This document shows positions 52,943-61,826 of a stretch of DNA of 64,000 nt, in pieces. The stretch spans positions 1,922,001 to 1,986,000 of the forward strand of contig OY970183.1 in assembly GCA_963708155.1 (NCBI GenBank), read 5' to 3'. This DNA comes from Methylovirgula sp963708155 (lineage in GTDB: Bacteria > Pseudomonadota > Alphaproteobacteria > Rhizobiales > Beijerinckiaceae). How positions within the stretch are numbered: the first letter of the stretch is position 1; the number at the start of each line of letters is the position of its first letter. The translations under genes and the position numbers were made by a program. The notes beneath the pieces are model-generated. The model saw nothing but the letters and a program-made list of their open reading frames with translations, was not told the DNA's origin and ran no database searches.

Positions 52943-53875
52943 ATGAAGGTCATTCTGGCCCAGCCGCGGGGGTTTTGCGCCGGGGTCGTGAGGGCCATCG
53001 ATATCGTCGAAGGGGCGCTCGAAAAATACGGCGCGCCGGTCTATGTGCGCCATGAGATCGTGCACAATGGCCATGTGGTTGCGGAGTTGAAAGCCCGCGG
53101 CGCCCGCTTCGTCGAGAGTCTGGCCGAGGTGCCGCGCGGCGCGCCGACGGTGTTCAGCGCGCATGGCGTTTCGCATGCCGTCGAGCGTCAGGCGCGCCAT
53201 CGTGGTCTCACAGTCTTCGACGCGACCTGTCCGCTCGTCGCCAAGGTTCACGACCACGCCGCGCGCTATATCGAAAAAGGCCGCACGCTGATTCTCGTCG
53301 GCCACGCCGGCCATCCGGAGGTCGAGGCGACGCTGGGGCGCGTCAAAGGGCCCGTCCATCTCGTTCAAAGTAAAGCAGATGTGGCTGCGCTCGCGCTTGC
53401 CGAGGACACCCCGGTCGCCTATGTCACCCAGACAACGCTGAGCGTCGATGACACGAAAGCGATTATCGAGGCGCTTGAGAAGCGCTTTCGGAATGTCATC
53501 GGCCCGGAAACGAAGGATATCTGCTACGCGACACAAAATCGTCAGGCGGCGGTGCGGGCGCTGAGTTGGCTGGTCGACGTCGTTCTCGTTGTCGGTGCTA
53601 AAAATAGCTCTAATTCCAATCGTTTACGTGAAATTGGCGCGCAAGCGGGGGTGCCGAGTTATCTAGTGGCCGACAAAGATGAGCTTGACCTTGATCTTCT
53701 GGGTGGGGCAAACACCATAGGCTTGACTGCCGGTGCTTCGGCGCCGGAGGTTTTGGTCGAAGGAATCATCGAAGCTTTGCGGGGGCTGGGACCGGTGGAC
53801 GTCGCGCTTTTGCCCGGCGTTCAAGAAAACGTTGAATTCCGGTTACCTTTTGAATTCCTCGCATCTTCCGCTTAA
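52943..53875 (+). CDS. ispH: 4-hydroxy-3-methylbut-2-enyl diphosphate reductase
   Basis: 310 residues. Last step of the MEP pathway, making IPP and DMAPP. Three Fe-S cluster Cys are seen in PRGFCAGVVRAID, FDATCPLVAKVHDH and ETKDICYATQNRQ; the substrate-binding HEIVHNGHVV and GAKNSSNSNRLREI are also present. It precedes hpnH by 35 bp; its product feeds squalene and hopanoid synthesis encoded next to it. Confidence 0.96.
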   Translation: MKVILAQPRGFCAGVVRAIDIVEGALEKYGAPVYVRHEIVHNGHVVAELKARGARFVESLAEVPRGAPTVFSAHGVSHAVERQARHRGLTVFDATCPLVAKVHDHAARYIEKGRTLILVGHAGHPEVEATLGRVKGPVHLVQSKADVAALALAEDTPVAYVTQTTLSVDDTKAIIEALEKRFRNVIGPETKDICYATQNRQAAVRALSWLVDVVLVVGAKNSSNSNRLREIGAQAGVPSYLVADKDELDLDLLGGANTIGLTAGASAPEVLVEGIIEALRGLGPVDVALLPGVQENVEFRLPFEFLASSA

Positions 53876-53910
53876 ACAAACCGAGCCACTTAAATAGGAG
53901 CCGGCACTAG

Positions 53911-55062
53911 ATGGCTATTCCAGTCCTGCAGGCGGTGCAAATCGGCGGCTACGTTCTTCGCCAGAAGCTTCAAGGTAAACGGCGGTTTCCGCTGGTTCTC
54001 ATGCTGGAACCCTTGTTCCGCTGCAATCTCGCCTGCGCCGGCTGTGGCAAGATCGACTATCCCGATCCGATCCTCAACCAGCGCCTGCCGCTCGATGAAT
54101 GTCTGCATGCGATGGACGAGTGCGGCGCGCCGGTCGTCGTGATCGCCGGCGGCGAGCCCTTATTGCATAAGGAGCTGCCGCAGATCGTCGAGGGCGGTAT
54201 CGCTCGCGGTAAATATATCACCGTCTGCACCAACGCCCTGCTGCTCGAAAAGCAGATCAGCAAGTTCAAGCCGCATCGCCGGTTCAACTGGTCGATCCAT
54301 CTCGATGGCGATCAGGAGATGCACGATAAATCGGTCTGCCAGAGCGGCGTCTACGATCGTGCCGTCGCGGCTCTGAAGCTCGCCAAGTCGAAGGGCTTCC
54401 GCGTCACCATCAACTGCACTCTGTTCAACGACGCCGATCCCGCGCGTGTCGCCAAGTTTCTTGACGACGTGAAGGGCTTCGGCATCGAGGGCGCCACCGT
54501 GTCGCCGGGCTATGCCTATGAGCGCGCGCCCGATCAGCAGCACTTCCTCAACCGCGCCAAGACCAAGCAATTGTTCCGCGATATTTTCAAGCTCGGGCAG
54601 GGTGGCAAGAAGTGGCCCTTCTTCCAGTCCGGCCTCTTCCTCGATTATCTCGCCGGCAACCGCACCTATGAGTGCACGCCCTGGGGCAACCCGACGCGCA
54701 CCGTCTTCGGCTGGCAGCGGCCCTGCTATCTGCTCGGCGAGGGCTACGCCAAGACCTTCGCCGAACTGATGGAAGAGACGAACTGGGATTCCTATGGCGT
54801 CGGCAAGTACGAGAAGTGCGCCGACTGCATGGTCCATTGCGGCTTCGAAGCGAGCGCCGTCAACGAATCCTTCGCCAAGCCTTGGGAAGTGTTGAAGGTC
54901 GCCATCACCGGCATCCGTACCGATGGCGCGATGTCGAAGGATATCCCGCTAGACCGGCAGAGACCCGCCGATTACGTCTTCTCGCGGCACGTCCAGAACA
55001 AGCTCGCTGAAATCAAAGAAGCCGAAACCGCCAACACTAGTCATCTGTCGGCTGCGGAATAG
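53911..55062 (+). CDS. hpnH: HpnH, radical SAM adenosyl-hopane synthase
   Basis: 383 residues. Radical SAM cluster Cys38, Cys42, Cys45 in FRCNLACAGCGKIDYP, then GGEPLLHKELPQIVEGG. A C-terminal Cys-containing domain includes KYEKCADCMVHCGFEASAV. It adds a 5'-deoxyadenosyl group to diploptene to give adenosylhopane, the first step towards C35 hopanoids. Probably co-transcribed with ispH. Its 3' end overlaps hpnG, which converges on it. Confidence 0.95.
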   Translation: MAIPVLQAVQIGGYVLRQKLQGKRRFPLVLMLEPLFRCNLACAGCGKIDYPDPILNQRLPLDECLHAMDECGAPVVVIAGGEPLLHKELPQIVEGGIARGKYITVCTNALLLEKQISKFKPHRRFNWSIHLDGDQEMHDKSVCQSGVYDRAVAALKLAKSKGFRVTINCTLFNDADPARVAKFLDDVKGFGIEGATVSPGYAYERAPDQQHFLNRAKTKQLFRDIFKLGQGGKKWPFFQSGLFLDYLAGNRTYECTPWGNPTRTVFGWQRPCYLLGEGYAKTFAELMEETNWDSYGVGKYEKCADCMVHCGFEASAVNESFAKPWEVLKVAITGIRTDGAMSKDIPLDRQRPADYVFSRHVQNKLAEIKEAETANTSHLSAAE

Positions 55063-55653
55063 CGACACGAACGCGGCGTTCGCATCGAACGCCGTTTTCA
55101 CCAAATGTGGGATTTGGCCCGGCGCGCGCGCGAGAGCGCGCAGGACGGGGCCGGCAGCCACGGCGCCAGTCGGGCTGATGCCGGCAAGCGCCGCCGGAGG
55201 CACATGCCGTTCGGCCGGATCGGCGACCACACGAAAAGCCGCGAAAGGCAGATTGCGGGCAGCGGCGAAGCGGGCCGCGATATGCGATTCCATGTCCGCC
55301 ACCGCGGCGCGTGTCGAAAGGTGAAGGGCGCGCTTGTCCGCCGGGGTCGTGACTGGCCGGTCGATCCCCGCCATATCGACGATCGGGGCGCCGCCGAGAG
55401 CTGCCGCAAGTCGCTGCGACCAGGCGCGATCGCATTCGAATTGTTCGCCGTCCTCGGCGACGATGGAACGGGCGATGAGGACGGTGCCGGGCCGCAGCCC
55501 TGGCGCCAGCCCGCCGGCGATTCCGAAGCTCAGCACAGCCCCGACATGCGCCTCGAAGACATCATCAAGGGCTGATTCGAGCGTCTCTTTGCGGCCGCCG
55601 GAAGCGATCACGGAGACGTCGGCGCCGGCCGCGATCCGCGCCTCGGCTTTCAT
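54949..55653 (-). CDS. hpnG: HpnG, adenosylhopane nucleosidase/phosphorylase-like; both ends uncertain
   Basis: Purine-nucleoside-phosphorylase-like fold: VGAVLSFGIAGGLAPGLRPG, then the DMESHIAARFAAARNLPFA active-site region with the conserved Met-Glu. It removes adenine from adenosylhopane. The first strand TVLAITG lies before the ATG at 55653, and no normal start codon lies between it and the shc stop (55683), so a base error probably hides the start. At the other end the frame runs 114 bp into hpnH, whereas another frame stops at 55037; a second error is possible. Confidence 0.75.
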   Translation of the reverse strand: MKAEARIAAGADVSVIASGGRKETLESALDDVFEAHVGAVLSFGIAGGLAPGLRPGTVLIARSIVAEDGEQFECDRAWSQRLAAALGGAPIVDMAGIDRPVTTPADKRALHLSTRAAVADMESHIAARFAAARNLPFAAFRVVADPAERHVPPAALAGISPTGAVAAGPVLRALARAPGQIPHLVKTAFDANAAFVSLFRSRQMTSVGGFGFFDFSELVLDVPREDVIGGSLPV

Positions 55654-55682
55654 GCCGGTAATGGCAAGGACAGTCCGGCGGT

Positions 55683-57662
55683 CTAGATGCCGGCCAGCAC
55701 GGTATTGTGGTTCGCGCGCTTCAGATTGCGGAAGCGCGCTACCGCCCAGAGCGGAAAGAACTTCGCGTAACCGTGGTAGCGCAGGTAAAATACCCTTGGA
55801 AAACCCGTGCCGGTAAAATGCTCTTCCTGCCAAGACCCATCCCCCTCTTGTGCAGCCAGCAGATAGCGGATCCCTCGCGCCACTGCGGGTTCGTCAACTT
55901 CACCAGCCGCCATCAGGCCAAGCAACGCCCATGCCGTTTGCGACGCTGTACTCGGGGCCTTCTCATAACCCGTGTAGTCCAACTTGTAGCTTGCACAATC
56001 TTCGCCCCATCCGCCATCCCCGTTCTGAATTCGCTTCAGCCAGGCGACAGCTTTCTTGAAGGCAGGGTGCGAATGGTCGATCCCGGCGGCATTGAGCGCC
56101 GAGAGAACCGACCAGGTCCCGTAGATGTAATTGACCCCCCAGCGGCCGAACCAACTCCCGTCCGCTTCCTGCTCTTTCAGCAGGTAATCGACGGCCCGGG
56201 CAAACTGCGGGTTGTTTTCGCGCGTCTGGCCAAGCTGCGCCATCATCGAGACGCAGCGCGCCGAAACGTCCGCCGTCGGCGGGTCGAGCAGCGCGCCGTG
56301 GTCGGCGAAGGGAATATAGTTCAAGTAATAATAAGTATTGTCCGCGTCGAAGGCGCCGAAACCGCCGTTCTTGCTCTGCATCCCTTCGATCCATTCGAGG
56401 CCGCGGGCAATCGACTCGTCATAGACGCCGGCAGGCGCGAGCGAGCTGTTGCGCGCGCGATCCATCGCCAGCACCACGGCCGCCGTGTCGTCGAGATCGG
56501 GATAATAGGCATTGGCGTACTGGAAAGCCCAGCCCCCCGGCCGCGTCTTGGGCCGGATCGCCGCCCAATCCCCGGCTATATCGAGGACTTGCAGCGGCTT
56601 CAGCCAGCCGAGCGCCTTGTCGATCGGCTTTGCAGCCTCGGCGCCGCCGGCTTCCATCAGGGCGTGCAGCGACAAAGCCGTGTCCCAGACCGGCGAAAGG
56701 CAGGGCTGGAAATAGATCTCGTCCTCTTTGAAGACGCCGAGCTTCTCGATGGCGGCGCGCGCGGCAACCAGGTTCGGATCGTCCTCGGGATAGCCGAGCA
56801 GACGGTACATCAGCACCGAGTTGACGATGGCCGGCCAGATCGCGCCGAGCCCGTCCGTCCCGTTGATACGTTTCGTGACGAAGGCGACGGCCTTGTCGAT
56901 GGCGCGCTTGCGCGGCGCCTTGGGGAAGTAAGGTTCGGCGAAGCGCAGAAGCTTGTCGATCCCGTCGAACAGCACAGTCCAGGGAAAGCGCTGGTGTTTG
57001 GCGCGCGCCCAGCGCCGCACCTTCTCAGGCGGCTCGATGAAAAGCTCGTCGAGGCGGATATTGCGCGGATTAACCGCCGTCGCGCGCAGGCTCATGAGCA
57101 CGCTCAGCGGAATAAGCACGGTGCGCGCCCAATAGGAAATCTTCCAGATATGGAACGGAAACCATTCCGGCAGCAGCATGAGTTCCACCGGCACCACCGG
57201 CACCGCACGCCAGGGGACGATGCCATATTGCGCCAGAAGACCGCGGGTGAAGACGTTCGACTGCGCGGCGCCGCCATGCGCGAGGATCGCCTCGCGCGCC
57301 CGCTTCATATGCGGCGCGTCGATCGGGTCGCCGATCATCTTGAGCGCGAAATAGGCTTTGACGCTGCAGCTCACATCAAGCGGGCCGTCATGGAACAAGG
57401 GCCAGCCGCCGTTGTCGGCCTGTTTGCGGCGCAGATAATTGCCGACCCTGGCCTCCACCTCAGGCGAGGGCGGCTCGCCGATCTGATGGCGGAAGAGGAT
57501 ATATTCCGCGGTGATGGTCGCGTCCGCCTCGAGTTCGAAAACGAAGTGGCCATCGTCGCGCTGAACGTCGAGCAGCGCTTTGGCGCCGGACGTCACCGCC
57601 GCATCGATTTCCGGGAGAGCGCGCGCCCGCAAACTGCTGCCGGCAAACGTATCCAAGCTCAC
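55683..57662 (-). CDS. shc: Squalene-hopene cyclase
   Basis: 659 residues (also called hpnF). Cyclises squalene to hopene and hopanol at the membrane. The protonating DxDD motif is DLDD at 389-392 (YYPDLDDTAAVV). Several QW repeats are present (for example QNGDGGWGEDCASY, QADNGGWPLF, QEGDGSWQEEHFTGTGFP), as is the GFPRVFYLRYHGY C-terminal block. It lies between hpnE and hpnG in the leftward operon. Confidence 0.97.
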   Translation of the reverse strand: MSLDTFAGSSLRARALPEIDAAVTSGAKALLDVQRDDGHFVFELEADATITAEYILFRHQIGEPPSPEVEARVGNYLRRKQADNGGWPLFHDGPLDVSCSVKAYFALKMIGDPIDAPHMKRAREAILAHGGAAQSNVFTRGLLAQYGIVPWRAVPVVPVELMLLPEWFPFHIWKISYWARTVLIPLSVLMSLRATAVNPRNIRLDELFIEPPEKVRRWARAKHQRFPWTVLFDGIDKLLRFAEPYFPKAPRKRAIDKAVAFVTKRINGTDGLGAIWPAIVNSVLMYRLLGYPEDDPNLVAARAAIEKLGVFKEDEIYFQPCLSPVWDTALSLHALMEAGGAEAAKPIDKALGWLKPLQVLDIAGDWAAIRPKTRPGGWAFQYANAYYPDLDDTAAVVLAMDRARNSSLAPAGVYDESIARGLEWIEGMQSKNGGFGAFDADNTYYYLNYIPFADHGALLDPPTADVSARCVSMMAQLGQTRENNPQFARAVDYLLKEQEADGSWFGRWGVNYIYGTWSVLSALNAAGIDHSHPAFKKAVAWLKRIQNGDGGWGEDCASYKLDYTGYEKAPSTASQTAWALLGLMAAGEVDEPAVARGIRYLLAAQEGDGSWQEEHFTGTGFPRVFYLRYHGYAKFFPLWAVARFRNLKRANHNTVLAGI

Positions 57663-57693
57663 GTCCGATCAATCCCCTTCAGTCAAATCAACG

Positions 57694-58938
57694 TCAGCCG
57701 TCTACCAAAAGAGCATCGGCTGCGGAGAAGCCGGAACGGATGGCTCCTTCGATCGTTGCTGGAACCCCCGTATTCGTCCAATCCCCCGCCAGCAGAAGAT
57801 TGGACAGAGCGCTCCGCGTATGCGGGCGCCGCGCCTCTTCCGAGGGGGTCGCCGCAAAGGTTGCGCGCTTTTCCTTTATGATTTGCCATGGGGGCAGCGG
57901 CGACGCAACCTCCGTAACCGACTGGATTTCGGACCAGATTTTGGCCGCGAGTTCCTCCCGGGGGGTGGCGATGAGGCGGTCGGCGCCGCTGATCGTCACC
58001 GAAAGCCGGCCCGGGAAGGCGAAAAGCCATTCCATCGTTCCGTTCACGATGCCGAGAACGGGCGGCAGGCCGGCGGGTGGATCGATCTTGTAATGGGCGT
58101 TCACAATCGCGCGAAAGGCTTGCGGCGTAGGCAAAGCTGGCAAAAGCGCGGCAGCGACCGGCGCTGGAACAGCCAGTATGACGCGGTGGTCAGGCTCCAG
58201 CGCGACGCTCTCACCGCCGAAGATGAGGCTACTGACGCGATTTGCCTCCGTCGCGATGGCCGACAGCCGCCGCTCGAAGCGGATTTCGACGCCCTTTGTT
58301 TCAAGATGACGCAGGGCCGGGTCGATGAAAGCGGTGGAAAGGCCGTTTGCCGCGACCAGCGGGCGGCAGGCCTGGCCGCCCCTCATCAGCGTTTCGCGCA
58401 GGAGTTGTGCGGCGAGCGAGGCCGCGCCTTCCTCCGGCTGCGTGTTGAGGGCAGCGAGGAAAAACGGGTGCCACAGCCGCTGCCACAACACGCCCTTGCA
58501 GGCCATTGCGTCCTTCAGCGTCGCGCGCTTGCCGGCGGTCAGCAAGGGCAGGACGCTGAAGTAATCGAGCGGCCCGGTCCCCGGCACGCGCCGGCTCTTC
58601 TGGAATACCCACCACGGGATCGCGCCATCGCTCGGCTTCAGGGTCCAGCGCTCGCGCGTGGCGAGATCGACGAAGGCAAATTCGGCCTGCTTCGGACCGA
58701 CCAGCTGATCCTCACCGCCGACAAGACGCAGGAAGTCCCGCGCCGCATGATTGCCGGAGAGCAGCAAATGGTTGCCGTTGTCGATCTCCATCCCGAGCGT
58801 CGTGTCGAAATAGGAGCGGCAGCGGCCCCCCGCGTGCGTGGCGGATTCATGGACGATGATTTCGCGCGTGCCATCCGCCAGCCGCAAGGCCGCAGCGAGG
58901 CCGGCGAGGCCGGCGCCGACAATATGGACGCGAGACAT
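57694..58938 (-). CDS. hpnE: HpnE, hydroxysqualene dehydroxylase
   Basis: 414 residues. FAD-binding amine-oxidase fold: the N-terminal VHIVGAGLAGLAAALRLAD, a GGRCRSYFD loop, and the C-terminal LLLAGDWTNTGVPATIEGAI. It reduces hydroxysqualene, made by HpnC and HpnD, to squalene. The start shares one base with the hpnD stop at 58938. Confidence 0.95.
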   Translation of the reverse strand: MSRVHIVGAGLAGLAAALRLADGTREIIVHESATHAGGRCRSYFDTTLGMEIDNGNHLLLSGNHAARDFLRLVGGEDQLVGPKQAEFAFVDLATRERWTLKPSDGAIPWWVFQKSRRVPGTGPLDYFSVLPLLTAGKRATLKDAMACKGVLWQRLWHPFFLAALNTQPEEGAASLAAQLLRETLMRGGQACRPLVAANGLSTAFIDPALRHLETKGVEIRFERRLSAIATEANRVSSLIFGGESVALEPDHRVILAVPAPVAAALLPALPTPQAFRAIVNAHYKIDPPAGLPPVLGIVNGTMEWLFAFPGRLSVTISGADRLIATPREELAAKIWSEIQSVTEVASPLPPWQIIKEKRATFAATPSEEARRPHTRSALSNLLLAGDWTNTGVPATIEGAIRSGFSAADALLVDG

Positions 58939-59780
58939 CAGAACAGGCCGTAACGCAGCAGGACGAGCAGCAATTGATGCTTCGGCAGCCTGATCTTCGT
59001 GCGCGGCGGCGCGAAGCCGCGCGCCAGCAGCGTGGCGAAGATGATTTGATAGGCTTCGTACATCAGCCGCGGCGATTTCACGCTCGCGCGCGGGCAGCGC
59101 TTCATGATCGCAGCAGCCTCGACGAAATGGGCGCGGGCGCGGGCGATCACCGGCGCGCAGGCAGCGGCGAGATTGGGATGGGCGACCACTGTGTTCGGGT
59201 CGGTGCTTTCAATGCCGGCGGCGCGCAGCGCCTCGCGCGGCAGATACAGCCGGTCGATCGCGGCATCCTCATCGAGATCGCGCAGAATATTCGTGAGCTG
59301 GAGCGCGCGGCCGAGATGATGCGCGAGCGCCGCGCCTTCCGCCTCCGGCATGCCGAAGACGCGCACGCTGAGGCGGCCCACAGCGCTCGCCACCCGATCG
59401 CAATAAAGATCGAGCGTCTGCCAATCGGGGGCCTGGATGTTTTCGCGCACATCCATTTCCATGCCGTCGATCACGGCAAAGAAATCCTGCTTCTGCAGAT
59501 TGAATTGCTTGATCGCCTTGGCGAGCCCGGTGAATTGCGGACCGGGAATTTTGCCGGCGATGAGCGCAGCGATGTCCTGCCGCCATTGCTCCAGTTGTTG
59601 GAACCGCAAGTCCTGCGGGCCGCCGTCATCGGCGATGTCATCGACGAGGCGGCAGAACGAATAGATTTCGAACATGCCGTCGCGCTGCGCGCGGGGCAGG
59701 ATGCGCATCGCCGCATAGAACGAGCTGCCGCTCGCGCGGGTCTGCGCGGTTGCGGGCGGCGGCGCCTCGGCGACGCTCAT
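58938..59780 (-). CDS. hpnD: HpnD, presqualene diphosphate synthase
   Basis: 280 residues from ATG 59780, overlapping the hpnC stop (ATGA). Trans-isoprenyl synthase fold with both Asp-rich motifs, CRLVDDIADD and TNILRDLDEDA, and the SFYAAMRILP start region. It condenses two farnesyl diphosphates to presqualene diphosphate. The reading frame appears continuous with hpnC only because of a base error in hpnC. Confidence 0.95.
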   Translation of the reverse strand: MSVAEAPPPATAQTRASGSSFYAAMRILPRAQRDGMFEIYSFCRLVDDIADDGGPQDLRFQQLEQWRQDIAALIAGKIPGPQFTGLAKAIKQFNLQKQDFFAVIDGMEMDVRENIQAPDWQTLDLYCDRVASAVGRLSVRVFGMPEAEGAALAHHLGRALQLTNILRDLDEDAAIDRLYLPREALRAAGIESTDPNTVVAHPNLAAACAPVIARARAHFVEAAAIMKRCPRASVKSPRLMYEAYQIIFATLLARGFAPPRTKIRLPKHQLLLVLLRYGLF

Positions 59781-60659
59781 GCGCGCCTCGCCTGCGTCGC
59801 GGCCGCCGCCGGCGCGCCCTTGATGCGGCCGATGACACCATCGCCGATGCCGGCGAGCGTCCAGCCGAGAAATTCGGGCTTGCTCAGATGCACTTTCTGG
59901 CTCAGCGGATCGCGCTTTCTGCAAAAGGGTCACGAGCGTCTGCGCCAGACGTCCGATCACCGCGGTTTCGAGCGAAAGCCGCAAATCCTTCACTTGCGGC
60001 GACAGCGTGCGGCCTTCGGCGACGAGCGTTTCCGTGCGTGCCGAGAGTTCATGCAGGCAGGCGAGCAGGGCGGGCGTCGCCTTGTCCGCACCGAGCGCCG
60101 CGACATCGGTGCCGTGCCTGGCCAGCGCATCCTGCGGGATGTAGACGCGGTCGAGATTGCGATAATCCGCGCCGCAATCCTGCGTATGGTTGATGATCTG
60201 CAAGGCCGAGCAGAGCGCGTCGTTGGCCGGCCATGTCGTCTCGCTTTCGCCATGCACGTCGAGCACGAAACGCCCGACCGGCGCGGCCGAATAGGCGCAA
60301 TAATGCATCAGCTCGTCGAAATTGGCGTAGCGCGTCTTGGTCGCGTCCATGCGGAAAGCATAGAGCAGATCGAGCGCATGGCGCGCCGGCAACTTGCGCG
60401 CCGCCAGTGCTTCGCGCAATGGCCTCGCGACCTCGACGCTGTCGTCGTGGCCGAGCAGCGCCGCCTCGAAACGGTCGAGCCGCGCGATCTTTTCGTCGGA
60501 ACTCAGCTCCGGGCTGTCGGCAATATCGTCGGCGGCGCGGACGAAATTGTAGAAAGCGAGCACGACAGGCCGGTGCTCGCGCGCGATAAGCGCCGAGGCG
60601 ACGGGGAAATTCTCGTCACGATGGGTCTTCGTTGCGGGCTGTAGAATCGCGTCGCTCAT
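59777..60659 (-). CDS. hpnC: HpnC, hydroxysqualene synthase; one frame break
   Basis: From ATG 60659, overlapping hpnA by 4 bp. Isoprenyl-synthase fold with FVRAADDIADSPELSSDEK and the second motif NHTQDCGADYRNLDRVYIP. A frame change near 59915 (after TLVTLLQK) restores RDPLSQKVHLSKPEFLG and the end at the TGA at 59777. Corrected length is about 293 residues. It converts presqualene diphosphate to hydroxysqualene. Confidence 0.93.
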
Positions 60660-61654
60660 TTCAGATAACCGTGGGCGCCGAACCAGGAGAGAGCATCTTC
60701 GAGCCCCTGTTTATAGGGCCGAGGCCGGTAGGCCAAATCGCGCTCCGCCTTTGCGGACGAGAAGAACATCCGATATTTTGCCATGCGCAACCCGTCGAGG
60801 GTCAGGAATGGCTCGCGGCCGGTGAATCGGGCCTGCGCCTCGACCAGGGCGGCAAGAGGAAACAGCAGCCGGCGCGGCACATTTATCTTTGGCGGCCGAC
60901 GGCCGGTCAAGGCCGCGATATCGGCCAGCATTTTCGACAGCAATACGTTCTCGCCGCCGAGGATATATTGCGCGCCGATCTTGCCTTTTTCGAGGGCCGC
61001 CAGATGGCCGGCGGCCACATCGTCGACATGGACAAGGTTGAGCCCCGTATCGACATAGCCGGGCATGCGGCCCATCGCCGCCTCGACGATGATACGGCCC
61101 GTCGGCGTCGGCTTCACGTCGCGCGGTCCGATGGGCGTCGACGGATGCACGATGACGGCGGGTAAGCCCTCGCTCGCGATCATCTCCTTGACGATCAACT
61201 CCGCCGCGACCTTGCTGCGCTTATAGGCGCCGATGGCCTTGTCGAGCGCCAGCGAGCGCGTTTCGTCGCCGGGCGTGCCATCGGCGGGGATGGCGATGGT
61301 CGCGACCGAGCTGGTGTAGACGACCCGCTCGACGCCCGCCTTCAGGGCCGCGCGCATCAGATTGCGCGTGCCCTCGCAATTGGTGCGCAGGATTTCTTCC
61401 GGGTCCGGCGCCCAAAGCCGGTAATCGGCTGCGACATGGAAAAGATGTTTGACGCCGGTCATGGCGCGCGTAACCGCCTCCGGGTCGCGCATATCGCCTT
61501 CGGCGAGTTCGACGTTGAGATCGGCGAGATTTTGTCGCGGGCTGCTGGATCGCACAAGGGCGCGCACGCCAAAGCCCGACGCGAGCGCGGCACGGGCAAC
61601 AGCGGCGCCGACGAAGCCGGAAGCTCCTGTCACGAGGATTTTATCTCCTGCCAC
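60656..61654 (-). CDS. hpnA: HpnA, hopanoid-associated NAD-dependent sugar epimerase
   Basis: 332 residues. Extended SDR: ILVTGASGFVGAAVARAAL at the N-terminus, the Ser/Tyr/Lys set in VYTSSVATIAIP and GAYKRSKVAAELIV, and HPSTPIGPRDVKPTPTG, which is distinctive of HpnA. First gene of the leftward operon hpnA-C-D-E-shc-hpnG. The catalytic Tyr is in GAYKRSK. Divergent from the ABC transporter gene, with 172 bp between the starts. Confidence 0.94.
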   Translation of the reverse strand: MAGDKILVTGASGFVGAAVARAALASGFGVRALVRSSSPRQNLADLNVELAEGDMRDPEAVTRAMTGVKHLFHVAADYRLWAPDPEEILRTNCEGTRNLMRAALKAGVERVVYTSSVATIAIPADGTPGDETRSLALDKAIGAYKRSKVAAELIVKEMIASEGLPAVIVHPSTPIGPRDVKPTPTGRIIVEAAMGRMPGYVDTGLNLVHVDDVAAGHLAALEKGKIGAQYILGGENVLLSKMLADIAALTGRRPPKINVPRRLLFPLAALVEAQARFTGREPFLTLDGLRMAKYRMFFSSAKAERDLAYRPRPYKQGLEDALSWFGAHGYLK

Positions 61655-61826
61655 CCTAAATCCTCAAGCTTTCCCGGAAGGTGCAGGGGCCTTAGCATCC
61701 CCTTCGTACCGAGGGCAACCTTCGGTCGCCGCCTCACGCGCCGGCCTGCGCGGCATCTCCCCGGCCTTGCCCTCAAAGGGTACGATTTTCTGGTCATATC
61801 GCCCGTTCCAGTTTAAAGGCGTTCCA

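Noticed and set aside
58938..60659. A single 573-residue frame that looks like a fused HpnC-HpnD enzyme
   Set aside because: The joint region (Arg-rich, LDARRHRRWCHR) is not conserved. Shifting one base near 59915 gives the normal HpnC end and a 4-bp overlap with hpnD.
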